The notes under the pieces are model-generated. The model did not search any database. It was not told the DNA's origin and saw only the letters and a list, made by a program, of their open reading frames with translations. Positions 39,101 to 51,899 of a stretch of 64,000 bases of DNA are shown here, one piece after another (the first letter of the stretch is position 1; each line of letters opens with the position of its first letter). The stretch lies in assembly GCF_033115175.1 (NCBI RefSeq), contig NC_084831.1, forward strand, positions 15,229,138 through 15,293,137, written 5' to 3'. Source of the DNA: Lepus europaeus (lineage: Eukaryota > Chordata > Mammalia > Lagomorpha > Leporidae). The translations under genes and the position numbers were made by a program.

Positions 39101-42100
39101 CTGCACCTGCAAAGCCAGGGCTGAGGGGCTGCAGGGCAGGGGAAGCCAGGAAACTGGAGGCTGCAGGCCCTGGATGGGCACAAGGACAGTAAGGACAACA
39201 GTGAGCCCACCTGTCCCTGGCAGGACCTTGTTTAATGGCCACAGCGCTCCAGCAAGGCCGGCACACAGAAGCCACAGCCTTATACACAACGAAATGGAGG
39301 CTCACCAAGGTCTGCTCTCTCGTCCAAGGTCACCCAGTCCACGAGGCAGAGCTGCGATCTGAACTCGCACTGGCCGACCCCAGAGCCACGACAGGAACTT
39401 CCTGCCCAACCCTACAGACCGGGGCACAGGGCCCGGCAAGCGGAGTGGGAGAGGTGACCACACCGGCGGCAGCAGCCACGGCAGGGCTGACCCAGCACAG
39501 CCTCTGTGCTCCCTGTGGACTTCACGAACTCCGTTACTCAGAGCGGGGAACGAAGGCACGGAGGGTCAGGTCACCTGTCCACGGCCACACAGGACCTGGA
39601 CCTCAGACTGTCCGGGTCAGGTGCAGAGCTCTCACTGCTCCCCTGTGCTGCCTCTCAGTGCACAGGAGCTGTTCCGGAAGCCCCACCCCCTCCGCATCCC
39701 TCAGCCCTCCTCCTGGCCTTCTTCGCTGCCCACCCCCACCCCTTTCCAGCCCACCCTTCAAACAAACCCCTTGTGTCTCTGGCCTCTGCAAACCGCCTTC
39801 AATTTGGTCATTTTACTCCCTTTTCGTGAACTTAAACTTCTCTGTCCCTCTCTCCTTTGGTTTGGTTTCCATCATTCCATTCCTATGGGGACCCCCAGGC
39901 CTCTGCCCCACCCCTACTTCTCCAAAAGCCTTCCTCGCCCTCTACGGCCTAGTTCAGCTTCAAATGCTTGGCGGGGGCAGGCGACCGGTGCAGCTCAGGA
40001 GGCTTGCACCCCATGTCGGGTGGAGCGCCTGTCTCGAGTCCTGGCTCCTCTGCCTCTGACCCAGCTTCCCGCCAACGTGCGCCCTGGGAGGTGGCAGGTG
40101 GTGGATCAAATATCTGGGCCCTGCCACTCATGTGGGAGACCAGGATGGAGTTCCAGGCTCCTGGCTTCAGCCTGGCCCAACCCTGACTTGTGAGCATGTC
40201 AGGAACGAAACAACAGATGGAAGGTCTCTCTCTGTCTCGCAAATAAAAAATCAGCAAAACTTAAAAATTGCTTTGCATTCCTCCTACCCCTGCAACAGCT
40301 GGGGGGAGCCCAGAACACACTGGCCCAGAGCACACAGGGGGACCCTCCTCTCGTCTCTTCCTGCCGTGACCCTGGCCAGAGCTGTCCAGCACCCCACAAC
40401 TTACTTGGGCATGGTCACATTCAGTCACCACAGCGACTGAGGTCGGACTTTTCTCCAGGGGAGAAAACAGGTTCAGAGAGCTTAGGTGACAATCCCCAGG
40501 TCACACACTAGGAGAGGGCAGAGTGGAGGTGCGACTCCAGCCCAGGTCCCCTCCGCCACCTACATCCCAGCTGCCCTGGGCTCTGTCCTCAGCCTCCTGC
40601 CCATCACAGCCCGACTCGTGCAGCCACCGCCAACATCGTCCCTGAGTCCAGCTCCAATCCCGCCCCGTCTGGCCTGGCCCGCTGCCCACTGCTCGCCTGA
40701 CACACAAAGAGCCTGCTGCAGCCAGAAGAGCTGACTCGGCCAAGGTCACACGGCAAGGCAGAGCTGACCTGGAGTCTGGGCCAGGCACACTGTGGGGGGC
40801 AGGGGGCACCGTTGGCCCCAGCAGCTGTGCGGCCGCCAGCCAGCTGGGCCCATCTCTCTCTCTCTCGAAGCACCCATCCTTCTCAGGGAAAGGGCGAGGC
40901 AGGGTGGGGGGGAAGGGCCCCGCTCCTGAGTGGGATGGGCCAGGCCGGAAGCCGGTGCCGACAGCTCCCAGGTTTCCTGGCAACTGTCACTGCTCTGCCT
41001 CCCCCTCCCTTATCTCCGCATCAGGTAATGATCATCATCACACAGCAGGTGTTGGGAGTGCAGCTCTGTGTACTTCTCAAAAGCCTCTTTATCTGCTCTT
41101 GCCTGGGACTCTCCCCGGAACTGGAACTGGAGCAGGAGATAAGGCCAGGATCCCCAACTCCCAGCAGGGCAAACTGAGGCTTGACTGAGGTTAAACCACC
41201 AACGCCAGGTCAGCCAGGAAGCAGGGATGGGAAGGCCTTCTGCTGGCTTGGGACTCTGGATGCCATCGCTGGGGTCAGGTCCAGCATGGTGAGGGCAGCT
41301 CAGCAGATGCCTACCTGGGGTGCTTCCCACCCGTGGACCAGGTGGTGGAAAGATCCTGTCTCCCCCGAGCATACACCACAGAGGTGGTGCCGCTCCCGGG
41401 AGAACCCAGCCTGGCAGGGCACCAGGGGTGGCTCCGCTGTCCTGTGCATGGGGCTTGGTCCTTCCGTCATCCAGGGATAGCTGCCCTGGAGGGAGGCCCC
41501 CAGGGGGTCTGGTCCCTGCCACCCTCCCCTTCCTGTCCCACCCCGGTTGCCTGGTCATGGCTTCTGAGCTGGGGGCTGTTTTCCAGACAAGCCTGGCTGC
41601 TTTGCACAGCTGGTCCCTCGCTCCCTCTGCCTTCCTCTGTACCTGCTGAACCATGCAGGCACTCAAATTCCACTGAAACAGGTGTCTCCGGTGGCTGGGG
41701 CAGGCGACCTGTGACCACCAAGGTGGGGCGGTGAGAGAGAGCCGGGGGCTGGAGGGCTGGGGTCAAGCACACTCTGGCCGGGAGGGCAGAGGAGAGCTGC
41801 AGCAGTGAACACAGAGGCTTTGATGGGGGCTGGCCCAGGACAGGGGCCGCAGGGTTCAGGCTCCCTGGAGGTCAGGAGAGGGGGGCCCGGGGCCAGGTCC
41901 CCCGACAGATCCTACCCATCTGGCAAGTCACGGGGATGGGCAGAAACCTCAAAGTGAGAAGGGGGCTTGTGAGGCCCACTCCTAGCCTGCCCACCCCCAG
42001 GCTGCCACCATGGATGTCAGGTGTGAGGTCACTCATCCGAAACCAGAGCCCAGCAGTGGCCCCGGAACTGCCCCTCCCAGGGGGTCACAGAGGCCCATTG

Positions 42101-45100
42101 TTTCCTGAACTCACCCACCTGGCACCGGCCTTCCCCCTCGCTTGCCCCTGCCCCTGCCAAGGTGCCAGGGCAGGTGGCCAGGGGGAGCCAGGTGAGCAGG
42201 TTTCCAAACCGGGGCCTGGCTGCCTGGCCCCCTTCTCCCCAGGCCCACAGGGGTCCAGGCAGCCGGATACAGGCCTGGGCTGCTCCTGGTTCGGCACCTT
42301 TGGTACCTTCCAGGAGTCAGGGGGCACTTGCGAGGGGGTAGGGAGTGGAGCGTAGTGCTGTGACGTCACTAATCCTTACAACAACAGCCCGAGAGGGCAG
42401 CTGCTGCCTTCATCCCGTTTCAGACATGCAGAAGCCAAGGCTCAGTGGAGTTTCCAGATGGGGCAAGGTGCTCACGTCTACCAGGGGGCTGAGAGCTGGA
42501 GGGGTCCCCTTGGGTGCTGGGGAGCAGGGGGCCTCGGGCTCCACATTGGGCATGGGGTGGGGAAAGCAAGAAGGTGGCCTGTGGGGCCTGGCCCTGGCCC
42601 ACGCTGGCCGAGTGCCGAGACACCCGGATCCCGGAGCTGGGCCAGGCAGCAGCCTCTTGAGCAAACAAGAAGCTGACAGCCCAGAGAGGACGCCGCAGGA
42701 CGCACCCTGCCTGGGCGCAGCACCCACCTGCTGCCTGCCCCGTGCCTCCCCTGCCCAGGTGGCCCAAGTCTGACCTGACTGCACTGCCCACTCCTCGCCT
42801 GCACCCAGAGCTGGCGGAGTGAATCCGAGTGGGCCCAGCCCTGGGCCTCTGCCCGCCAGGGACCCTCGGCACAGAACTCTGCAGCTTCTTCACTACAGGC
42901 CCCTCACCAGCCACCCAAGGGGCAGGAGGCAGGCACATGCTCGCCGTCCCACCAGGAAGCGTCCACACAGACAGCAGCTGACCCGACGAGGTCCCGCCCC
43001 AAGGCTCAGCCCCAGCCGCCCCGTCCCTCTGCCGGGCGTGCCACGCGCTGCCCGCCCTCAGCACCCAGGGCCCACAGGCCACACGGGGGACAGGGACAAC
43101 AGACACCTCCCTGACCTCTGCAGCCCAGGGGGTCCCCTTCTCTGGCGCCACACATTCCTCTGCTCACTCACTCACACAGTCCCCCGTCCCCGGGGCCCCC
43201 GCACCTGCCCTTCATTCCTACGCCCAGTCATTCATTCAGGACATGTCTCGCCGACGCCAGCCCCGGCCCGACCATGGTGCTGGGTGTTGGCGTCCGAGTG
43301 GGGGGCAGGCCAGGCTCACGGGGGCAGAGCCCAGTGACACTGCCCGGGATGCTCCTCTGGCCACACTGCCCAGACCTCGGAGTCTCCAGTGCTGGGCCCG
43401 GTTTCATGCAACCTGCCGGCTCTGACCGGGCCGCTGGGCAGAGCCCCTGCCTCTCAGGGCTCCCTGTGCGGGATGGCCACCCTGGCCCAGGCGAGACCCC
43501 CACAGCGAGGGCCAGGCCACCACCCCCTAACCGAAGCAAGTCCTGGCTCGGCCTCTAAATCTCTATGCATGCAGGATTAAGCTGCAGTTTCTCCACCGGA
43601 AATTGGGTCTCTGGCTGGATGGCCCTGAGGCCCAGCTCTGCCATCCCACGGAGGGCTGCTGGGAGGGAGGGAAACAGAACTCAGTCCACCGGAACTGGGT
43701 GAACGTGGACTGGAGGAGGGCTTTTCCCAGAGGAAGGGCCTGAGACTCCTCCAAGTCGCTGTCCTCCGAGCCTCAGTTTTGTTGTCGGTAAAATGGGATG
43801 GGAACACCTGCATTGCAGGGTTGTTGCATGGGATAAATTCGATAATACATGTACACTCTGACTAGCCCAGAGCTGAGTATCCAGTAGGTGCTCAGTAAGT
43901 CACAAGTTCCCGCCTGGAGAGACAGCCCTAAGGCAGTCAGGTGTGGCTTCTGGAGGGAGACTGAGCCTGAATCCTAACTCAGCTGCTTAAGAGCTGAGTG
44001 ACTTGGGGCAAGTTAGCTAACCTTCCTCAGCCTCAGTTTTTTCATCCATAAAATGGGATCATTGCTAGCCTCTGGCCTAGTGTCATGATGCCCTCATTAG
44101 AGTGCCTCGGTTTGATACCCACTCTGGCTCCTGACCCCGGCTTCCTACTATTGCAGATCCTGGGAGGTAGCCGTGACAGCTCAAGTAGTGGGGTTCCTTC
44201 TCCCCACGTGGGACACTCTCTGGGTTCCCAGTGCTTGGCTTTATCATGGCTGAGAGCTGCTGAGGGGGTCTGGGGAACGACCCAGCAGGTGCAAGTGCTC
44301 ATTCGTTTGCTCTCCAAAAAAAAAAGTGGGGGGGGGGGCCAACCGCGGCGCAGCCTGGCGAGGCTGTCGCGAGGATTAAATGAGTCCTATTACAAAGTGC
44401 ACAGCAAACATTAACCACGGCAGTTTCCTGGCCTTGCCTTCCTTTCCTGCTCGGCCCTTCCTCCGTGGGCTCTGGAGGACCGAGCAGGGCGCATAAGTGG
44501 AGGTGCTGAGCAGGTGGACTTCAGTCCAACCCAGGAAACAGTGGGATCTGCAGAGCCGCCCAGGAGGAAACCCGGCAGCCCTGTCAGGTACTGAGCACCC
44601 CGTCAGGCAAAGGCAGGGCGAGCCTCCCGCCAGGCGTGCAGCCAGGGAGATCCCGAGGGACGGGGGCAGGGGCCGTGGCCAGGGGACCCCACATGGGGAA
44701 TCCTGACAGCGCTAGGACCTCTGTGGCAGAGGTAGAGGCCGTGGGCAAATTCCCACGACTGTGAGGAAGTGGCCCTTCCCGGAGCCGCGGGTGGCAGGGA
44801 CAGCACCAGGTCAGTAGGAGCCTTGCCACTCCTATTCCATATTAAAATGTGCACACGCTCTGGTCTGGCAGCTCCACTTCTAGGCATTTATCCTCCGGAA
44901 GTGCTTACACAAAGGCACAAAGAGGTGACCAAGGGCCGCGCACCGCAGCAGGATTTGCAATAGCTACAGTAGGGAAGCCACCTGGTGTTAGAGGCAGTTG
45001 ATTGACTACGTGGAGGCACGTGTGGGCCGTGGATTATTAAACAGCAATGACAAAGAAGAGCTTCGTGGGACGCCAAAGGGGGCTTGGGGTGAATGGTGAA

Positions 45101-48100
45101 GCGGACAAAGCAAGGCGCAGCCAGCAAGCCTCCCTTGTACAACTTCAGCGCTGTGTATGAAAGTGCCCTTGGCCGCCTCTGGGAAGCAGGAACTTCTTTC
45201 CCTGGCACATGTTTTTCCTGCATACTTTGGACCTACATAATGAGCACTTATTATTTTTGTAATTTAAAAGTGTCGACGACTTTTAAACACCGAGCGCTCG
45301 CTCTGAGTCAGCGGCAAAGCCACCTCCTTGACCTTTTCTGTCACCGAAGCAGGTGTTAGTCACTCCTTGTTCCAGGGAGAAGAAGGTGGCCAGAGAGGCT
45401 TCCCCACTAGCGGGACAGAGCTGGGCTGACCCCCAGCCTCGGGGGCCCCCAGAGCCACATCGTTCCCCGTTAGGCATAAGCAACCAGCTCCAAGGGTCAG
45501 GGAAGAGCAAGGCAGGACGGAAGGGGCCCCGCAGTAGGGCACAGGGCCGCGCCCTGGCAGCTCAGTTGTCACGTCCTGGGAGCCAGGCCAGCTGGAGTTC
45601 ACCGCACAGCACACAGCGCGCAGCGACAGGGCCATCTACCTCATTTGTAAATGCAAACGCAGGTGTGTTCCCAGCTCCAGCTTTGCCCTGAGCTGCCCCT
45701 GACTGGCAGGTGCCCAGGCCCCAGCACCGCCCTCGCCCTTGCGGCCTCAGGGTCACCAGCCAGGGGAGCGTGCGCTGGCCCAGGCCCTTCCCTGGAGCTC
45801 CGGTAACTTCCTGTGTTCATCAACCTGTTTCTGGGAGAATTGGGGCTTGAAGGTTGCTCGTCACCCTCTCAGTGAGAGCCTGGGGAGAGCTGGGGCGCAC
45901 GCCTGTGTGGGTGCAGCGAGCAGGCCCTCACTGTGGGGCCTCAGCTTCCTCCCTAAGTGCTGTTGACAATTCCTCCCTGCGAGGCTCCTGGGGGACCGCA
46001 GTGAGATAAAGCACTCCCCAAGCTAGGCGCCACCTGGCACGTGCATGGGAGGGGCAGGCTCCTGCACATGCCTGCACGGGCGCACGTGTGTCTGCCGGTG
46101 TGGAGGGAGCCGGGGCAGGCCTGGCCGGGAGCAGGGTGGAGGGGGTGGTGGCTGGGGTGGGGGCGGGGCAGCGGCTGGGGGTGAGAATGTGGATGGGAGA
46201 CCTGGCAGGAGCATGAAATGGATGTGGGAGAGCAAGCTCGTGTCTGGGGCGTGCGTGGGTTCGAGCGCGTGCGTGTTCGGATCTGATCACATCACCCACC
46301 TGCCTAATGGCTTCCCCCACCCTCTGCCTGCAGGGTGGGGCCGCAGCCGCCTCACGTGGCCCGCGAGGCCCTGCACCCACTGTCCCTGACCATACTGCAT
46401 CCTCTCTCCTCCTCCCCGCTGCCCGCACCTGCAGTGCCCTGCCTGCTGCACGCCCAGCCTCCTGCCCCCCACCTGCCCAGAGCCCCTCAGGCGGCAGCGG
46501 CTGCCCCTGTCCTCAGCAGCTTCCGGGGCCGATCCTGGGCCTTCACGGGTTCCTCAGTTGGGCCTCGAAATGGAGCTCCCTCGGGTGGGGACTGGGTCCG
46601 GGGGCCTGGCACAGGCCACGACAGTGAAGACTCCCCGTGACTCCACGCTCATGCTGCCGCTGTGTGGGGGCCAAGCCTACGAGTGTGAGCAGGGAGATGC
46701 AGGTGAGCCCGCGCGTGTGCACAGCTCGCCTGTAAGAGGCCATCGCAAAGGCCCTCTGGCCGGGGGCCGGCGCTGTGGCACAGCGGGTTAAGATGCCACC
46801 TGCGACGCTGGTTCGAGTCCCGGCTGCTCTGCTCCCAATCCAGCTCCCTGCTAACGCACCTGGGAAGGCAGCAAAAGATGGCCCCAGTGCCTGGGCCCCT
46901 GCCAACCACATGGAATACCAGGATGGACTTTCTGGCTCCTGGCTTCAGCCTGGCCCAGTCTTGGCCATTTGGAGAGTGAACCAGCAGATGGAAGACCTCT
47001 GGCTCTGGCTCTCTCTCTCTCTCTCTCCCTCTCTCTCTGATGCTCTGCCTTTCAAATAAGTACATACGTCTTTAAAAAAGGGAAAAAAAAGCAGCAGCTC
47101 TGGCCCAGGAGTGGGCTGGGAGATGCCGAGGCCTTCTGGGGTCCGGGCCCTGGTGCTGGGTAGGAGGGGGAGTGGGCCTAGGTCTTTGCCTCCACTCCAC
47201 ACCCACCTAAAGCAGTGAGGCCCAGGTGTTGATGGCAGACCCAGCAGCCCCTCTGGGCAGTGGGGCCAGCCTGGTGAGCTCTGTCCACACCTGGCTGTGC
47301 CCTGCGTGGGCTCCACCCCTGCCTGCACCAACAGCTCGGAGGCCCAGGCTTCTGCTCACACCACCCAGCTCCCGTGAGGCCCAGCCCCAGCCTGGTCTCG
47401 CATGCCTGCCCACAACGGCCCCTACGCCAGGCCTGCCCCACGGGCAGCAAAGGCAGGCTTCCAACCCCCACCTTCTCAGCCACCTCCACCAGCTGCTGGG
47501 AGAATGTTCTGGAAAGTTCCAGGTTTACAGTGGAGGAAGGTATCCTATTCCTGCTCCAATCCTTGACACTAACTCTGGCTATGCCAGACTGCCCTTGCCC
47601 AAGCCAGCTCCTCCCCATTGGCCCAGCCCTGTCACTCTGCCCATCAGAAACTTTTGCAAGTGCTACCTGACTGCTGTGGCAGTCAGCTCCCTGCTCTACC
47701 CCCAGGTCTTGGCCCAGCACCTGGCCATGGTGGGTAAGTGCCTGCTGGATGGATGAACACATCAGGGGAGCCTTGAAGGGACCCTGTGGGGTCCCTTGTC
47801 CCAGTTTGCAGGCGAGGAGACTGAGGTTCAGAGAGGTGAAGTGTCTAGTCCCAGGTCACACAGCCAAGAGCAGGCCGCATCCAACATAGGGACAATCCGA
47901 CTCTCCCAGACCCCCATGTCCTTAGGGGACATCCGGGCTGAACTTCCCACTTCATAGTTACATCGTGAGCCTCAGGGAGGGGGACCGACCTCACCTGAGT
48001 CATCCTAGCTCCCAGTGCTTTCTAAAACGCCAAGGCCGCCCCTTTAGAGGTGCCTCCTCCAGCCTCTCGCTCACCTGGGGTGGGAGCTGCTGATACCCTG

Positions 48101-51100
48101 CAGGCACGAGGGAGGAACCCAGGCTCGCAGGGCAAGGACTGCCCAAGGTCACCGTCCAGCCCGGGCAGCAGCCAGTGCCAAAGCGAGTGTCCCCAGGGCG
48201 AGTCAAGGCCAAGGCCGCAGCTGGGCGTGTGTGCAGGTGGAGGCTGGCCGCACCTCTGGGCAGGCCGCAGGGCCGCTGGGCACCCTGTGCAGGCCCGGCG
48301 TGCAGCAGGTGTTGGCGTCCGAGGGGCCCCGCTCTGGGTCAGGCCCTGGCAGCCTGGAGGTCATTTAATCCCCACAGCAGGCTCAGAGGCAGCAGGGTGT
48401 CTGCCCTCATTTTATAGGCGAGGACAGAGCACGCAGGGGCCTGACTCCCTCACCCACCAGCTGCGGCCGAGGCAGCACCGCGGCGCCGCGGCCGGGGCCG
48501 GGGCATCCCCGGGGCAGCACGGGCCTTGTGGATGCTGGGGCTCAGAGTCCACGTCACGGAGCAGCTCCTGGAGCCGGGAGGGGAAAGGCCGATTGGGGGC
48601 CCTCTCTGCCCGTGGTGGCTGGGGGTTCAGAGCTCTCCGGGGCTGGCAGGGACACGACTTGGTAACTGCTTCCCCTGCCAGGCCCAACTGAGCCCTGTGC
48701 CAGGCGTGTGCCACCACCTGCTTTCCTCCCCGACACGGCAAACCCGCGACCTCCTCTCCCTGGGAGTCTCCTGCACTGCACCTCCCTCCTTCACCTGCTC
48801 CCCCCCACTCCACTTGGTCCACTTCAGCTTCTGGATCACCTCCTCCAGGAAGCCCTCCCTGCCTTCCAGGTGTGAAGAGGACCTCAGCGACCCCCAGGTC
48901 TCCCCAGTCGGTACTCGCTGCCCTCTTTACAACCTCCTCTGAGTTCCCCTCTGGACTGAGAACCCCATGAGAGGAGAGGCCTGGTCTCCTATCCTCACCA
49001 CACCCCAGAGCCCCCCTCAGGGGGCCTCCCCCCACTAGCCACCCACGATTAATTTCCTGAATGAGTGATGGTCTCGCGGAAGACCCTGAACGCAGACCTG
49101 GGACATTGGGAAGGTCCCCTCGTGGCCCCCTGAGGATCCTCTGTGGACGCACAAGACCTCTCAGAGGCAAGGACTCAGGGAGGGGCACCTGCTGAGGAGG
49201 CGCGCCCCCAGGTTACAGACAAGCGAGGCTCAGAGAGGTGCGGCAGCGTGGGAGGGTCACACAGCAGGTCAGCAAAAGGCAGACAGGGCCGGGAACTCAG
49301 GGCTCCTTCACCACAGCCCCCAAAGGTCCGGGACTCTGAGCACCATGGGGACGGAGAGGCCAGCAGAGCCACCTGCTCGGGGGGACAAGAAGTCTCTCTG
49401 TGGCAGCTGGGGAGCGGGGAGCAGGGTGTGTGAGTGAGACCGGGTCACTTTCCAAGGTCACACAGCCAACAGCACCAGTCCTGGCCCCAAGCCCACCGCG
49501 AGGGGGTTTCTCTTGTCTCCTGAAGCTACAGAAGACCCTCCCTGAAAGAGGGTCTCAGTCTAGGGCACGTCCCCAGAAGGGGATGTCGCTGGCCCCAGAG
49601 GAAGACAGGCGGGGACTATGAGGGGGGTGGGGATCTACTGGACAGAGGCGGGGTGGGGGAGGCCTGGCTATGCACGAGGTGTGGCCCAGGAATTGTAGAG
49701 CTGCAGGGATGCAGCCCGGGCCCTGGGGGAGGCACAGAGGGGGCACCTGGCTCAGGCAGCTGCTCCACGCAGGACGAGCTGTCCCCGGCTGCTCAGCACG
49801 AGATGGGCTACTTCCGAGGAGTGAGCCTCCCGTCCCTAGGAGTATGCAAGGAAGGCAAGCAGAGGTCACAGCACGATCCACCTAGGGAGGCCGAGCTTCC
49901 GGACACCCAGGAAGCCACTGAAAATGGGTGGACAACCCAAGGGCCTCCGGTACACACAGAGGGGGCGTGGGTTCTCGTGACCCTAGGACACGCCATTCCT
50001 ACCCCAGAGTCTTTGCACCTGCTGCTCCCCTTGCCGGACACCCCTCCCCCCAGGCTACCAGCTCTTCCCAGGGCAGGCGTTGGTTCCAACACCACGTGCT
50101 CTGAAAGGCCATGGCGACTCCACTCTCCAGCTACCCGGGCAGGGTGACAGCAAACCAGAGGTTTGTTAAGAGACCGTAGCAGGGGACTCAGCCTCTCTCT
50201 GCCTCCTAAGCCAGGGATAACAACAGGGCCTGCCTCCTGGGGTTGGTGGAAGGCCAAGGTCATTGATACGTGCAAGGTGCTCTGGGACGCGGCCCAGCAC
50301 GCAGCTCTCAGCAGCGAGCTCTCGTGAGCGCGTGACCTGCTCCAGACCCGAGCGCGGCCATCACAGCCTTTTTCTCGTCTACTTACTCAGAGTCTGTCTC
50401 CTCCGTCCCCATCTTACAGGTGGGCAATGGAGGCTCCGAGAGCTGAGGTCCTGGCCACACCGAGCTCTCTGGGGACAGGGGCTGAGCCTGCAGGGCCACA
50501 ATCGTGCCTGGCATACAAGAGGCGCTCAGCGGTTCCTTGTGGCTGAGTGACTAAGCGACCACCGCTCTATAACGCCGAGGCCCTCGAGAGTCCGCCCCAG
50601 CCGCCTCTGCTGACCCTGCTCCCACATGGCTCCACCCCCAGCTCAACCGAAGGCCCGTGTCTCCCGGAAGTGGCTGCCAAGGACAGGCAGCCTCCTGAGC
50701 TGGGGACCAGCGGCCAGGCCCCGGCCTCAGTGGGACTCCCTCCGCCCCAGCTGGGCCAGGGGATGAGGCTGGCGGGGCTGCCTTGGCATTTGCCACAGGA
50801 GGTCCCTGCCCAGAGAGATGGCAGCAGGGGTGGGCACAGGAAGCAGCTGCGGGCTGCCCGCCCCCGGCCCATGCTCTGCCAGCTGCCCTCCGGGGGCCTG
50901 CCCACCAGATGCATTATAGATGAGGGGCCCAGCGGGTCATGCCTGCCTGGCATTTCAGAGCCACTAATGAGGCCAGCCTCGTGCTCCCCACTGCCGCACA
51001 CAGCCCCCAGCGCCCCTGGGCCCTCGATCGCCGAGAGGCACAACCTGCGGACAGGGGCCCCAGTCCAAGCCCACCGCTAGGCACGAGCAGCATCCGGGAG

Positions 51101-51853
51101 AGGAAGGGCCAAGGGAATGGACTCTTGGCTCATCGTTCATTGACTGCATGCCCCTGGGCCGGCCACCTCCCCCCTCCAAGCCTCAGTTTCCTTATCTGTA
51201 AAATGGGGACAGTTAGAGTCTCAGCGCTGGAAAGCTGGACTGAATGGGAATGAAATAATTCAGGCGAAGCGCTTGGCCCATCTCTGACCAAAGTCCCCTC
51301 CACCACAGGACAAAGCGCTAGAATCAAATGCAGCCTCTGCAGCTGCTGTGACCTAGGGCCGGAGCCTTCCCAGCTCTGCCTTGGTTTTGACTTCTGCACT
51401 GGGGCATGAGGCCAGGAGCAGCACCGAGCCTGGGCTAAGGAGACGCTGTAGCAGGCTGGTGGCACCGTGTCCCCACCGGGTTCTCCCTGCAGCCTCCTGG
51501 TTTTCAGGCCAAGGTCAACTCCTCTACCCAGGGCCATTTTCAGAAGCCCCCGCCAAGCCACTCCCCCCAGCGACACCACTCCAAGTCCCGCCCCTCCGCA
51601 CCTGAATCCATCTAAGGGGGGGGGGGGCTATCACGGCGCAGCGGGCTGAACCTGCAATGCCCCATCCTTATCAGAGTGCTGGTTCAAGTCCCAGCTGCTC
51701 CACTTCCAATCCAGCTCCCTGCTAATGCATCCGGGAAGCAGCGGAAGATGGCCCAAGCGGCTGGGCCCTGCACCCACATGGGAGACGGGGATGGACTTCC
51801 AGACTCCCCATTTCAGCTTGGCCCAGCCCTGGCCATTGTGAACCAGTAGATGG

Positions 51854-51899
<46 letters not shown>

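Noticed and set aside
46765..46830. tRNA-like promoter boxes
   Set aside because: They belong to the tRNA-derived SINE head; no cloverleaf of a real tRNA gene can be drawn.
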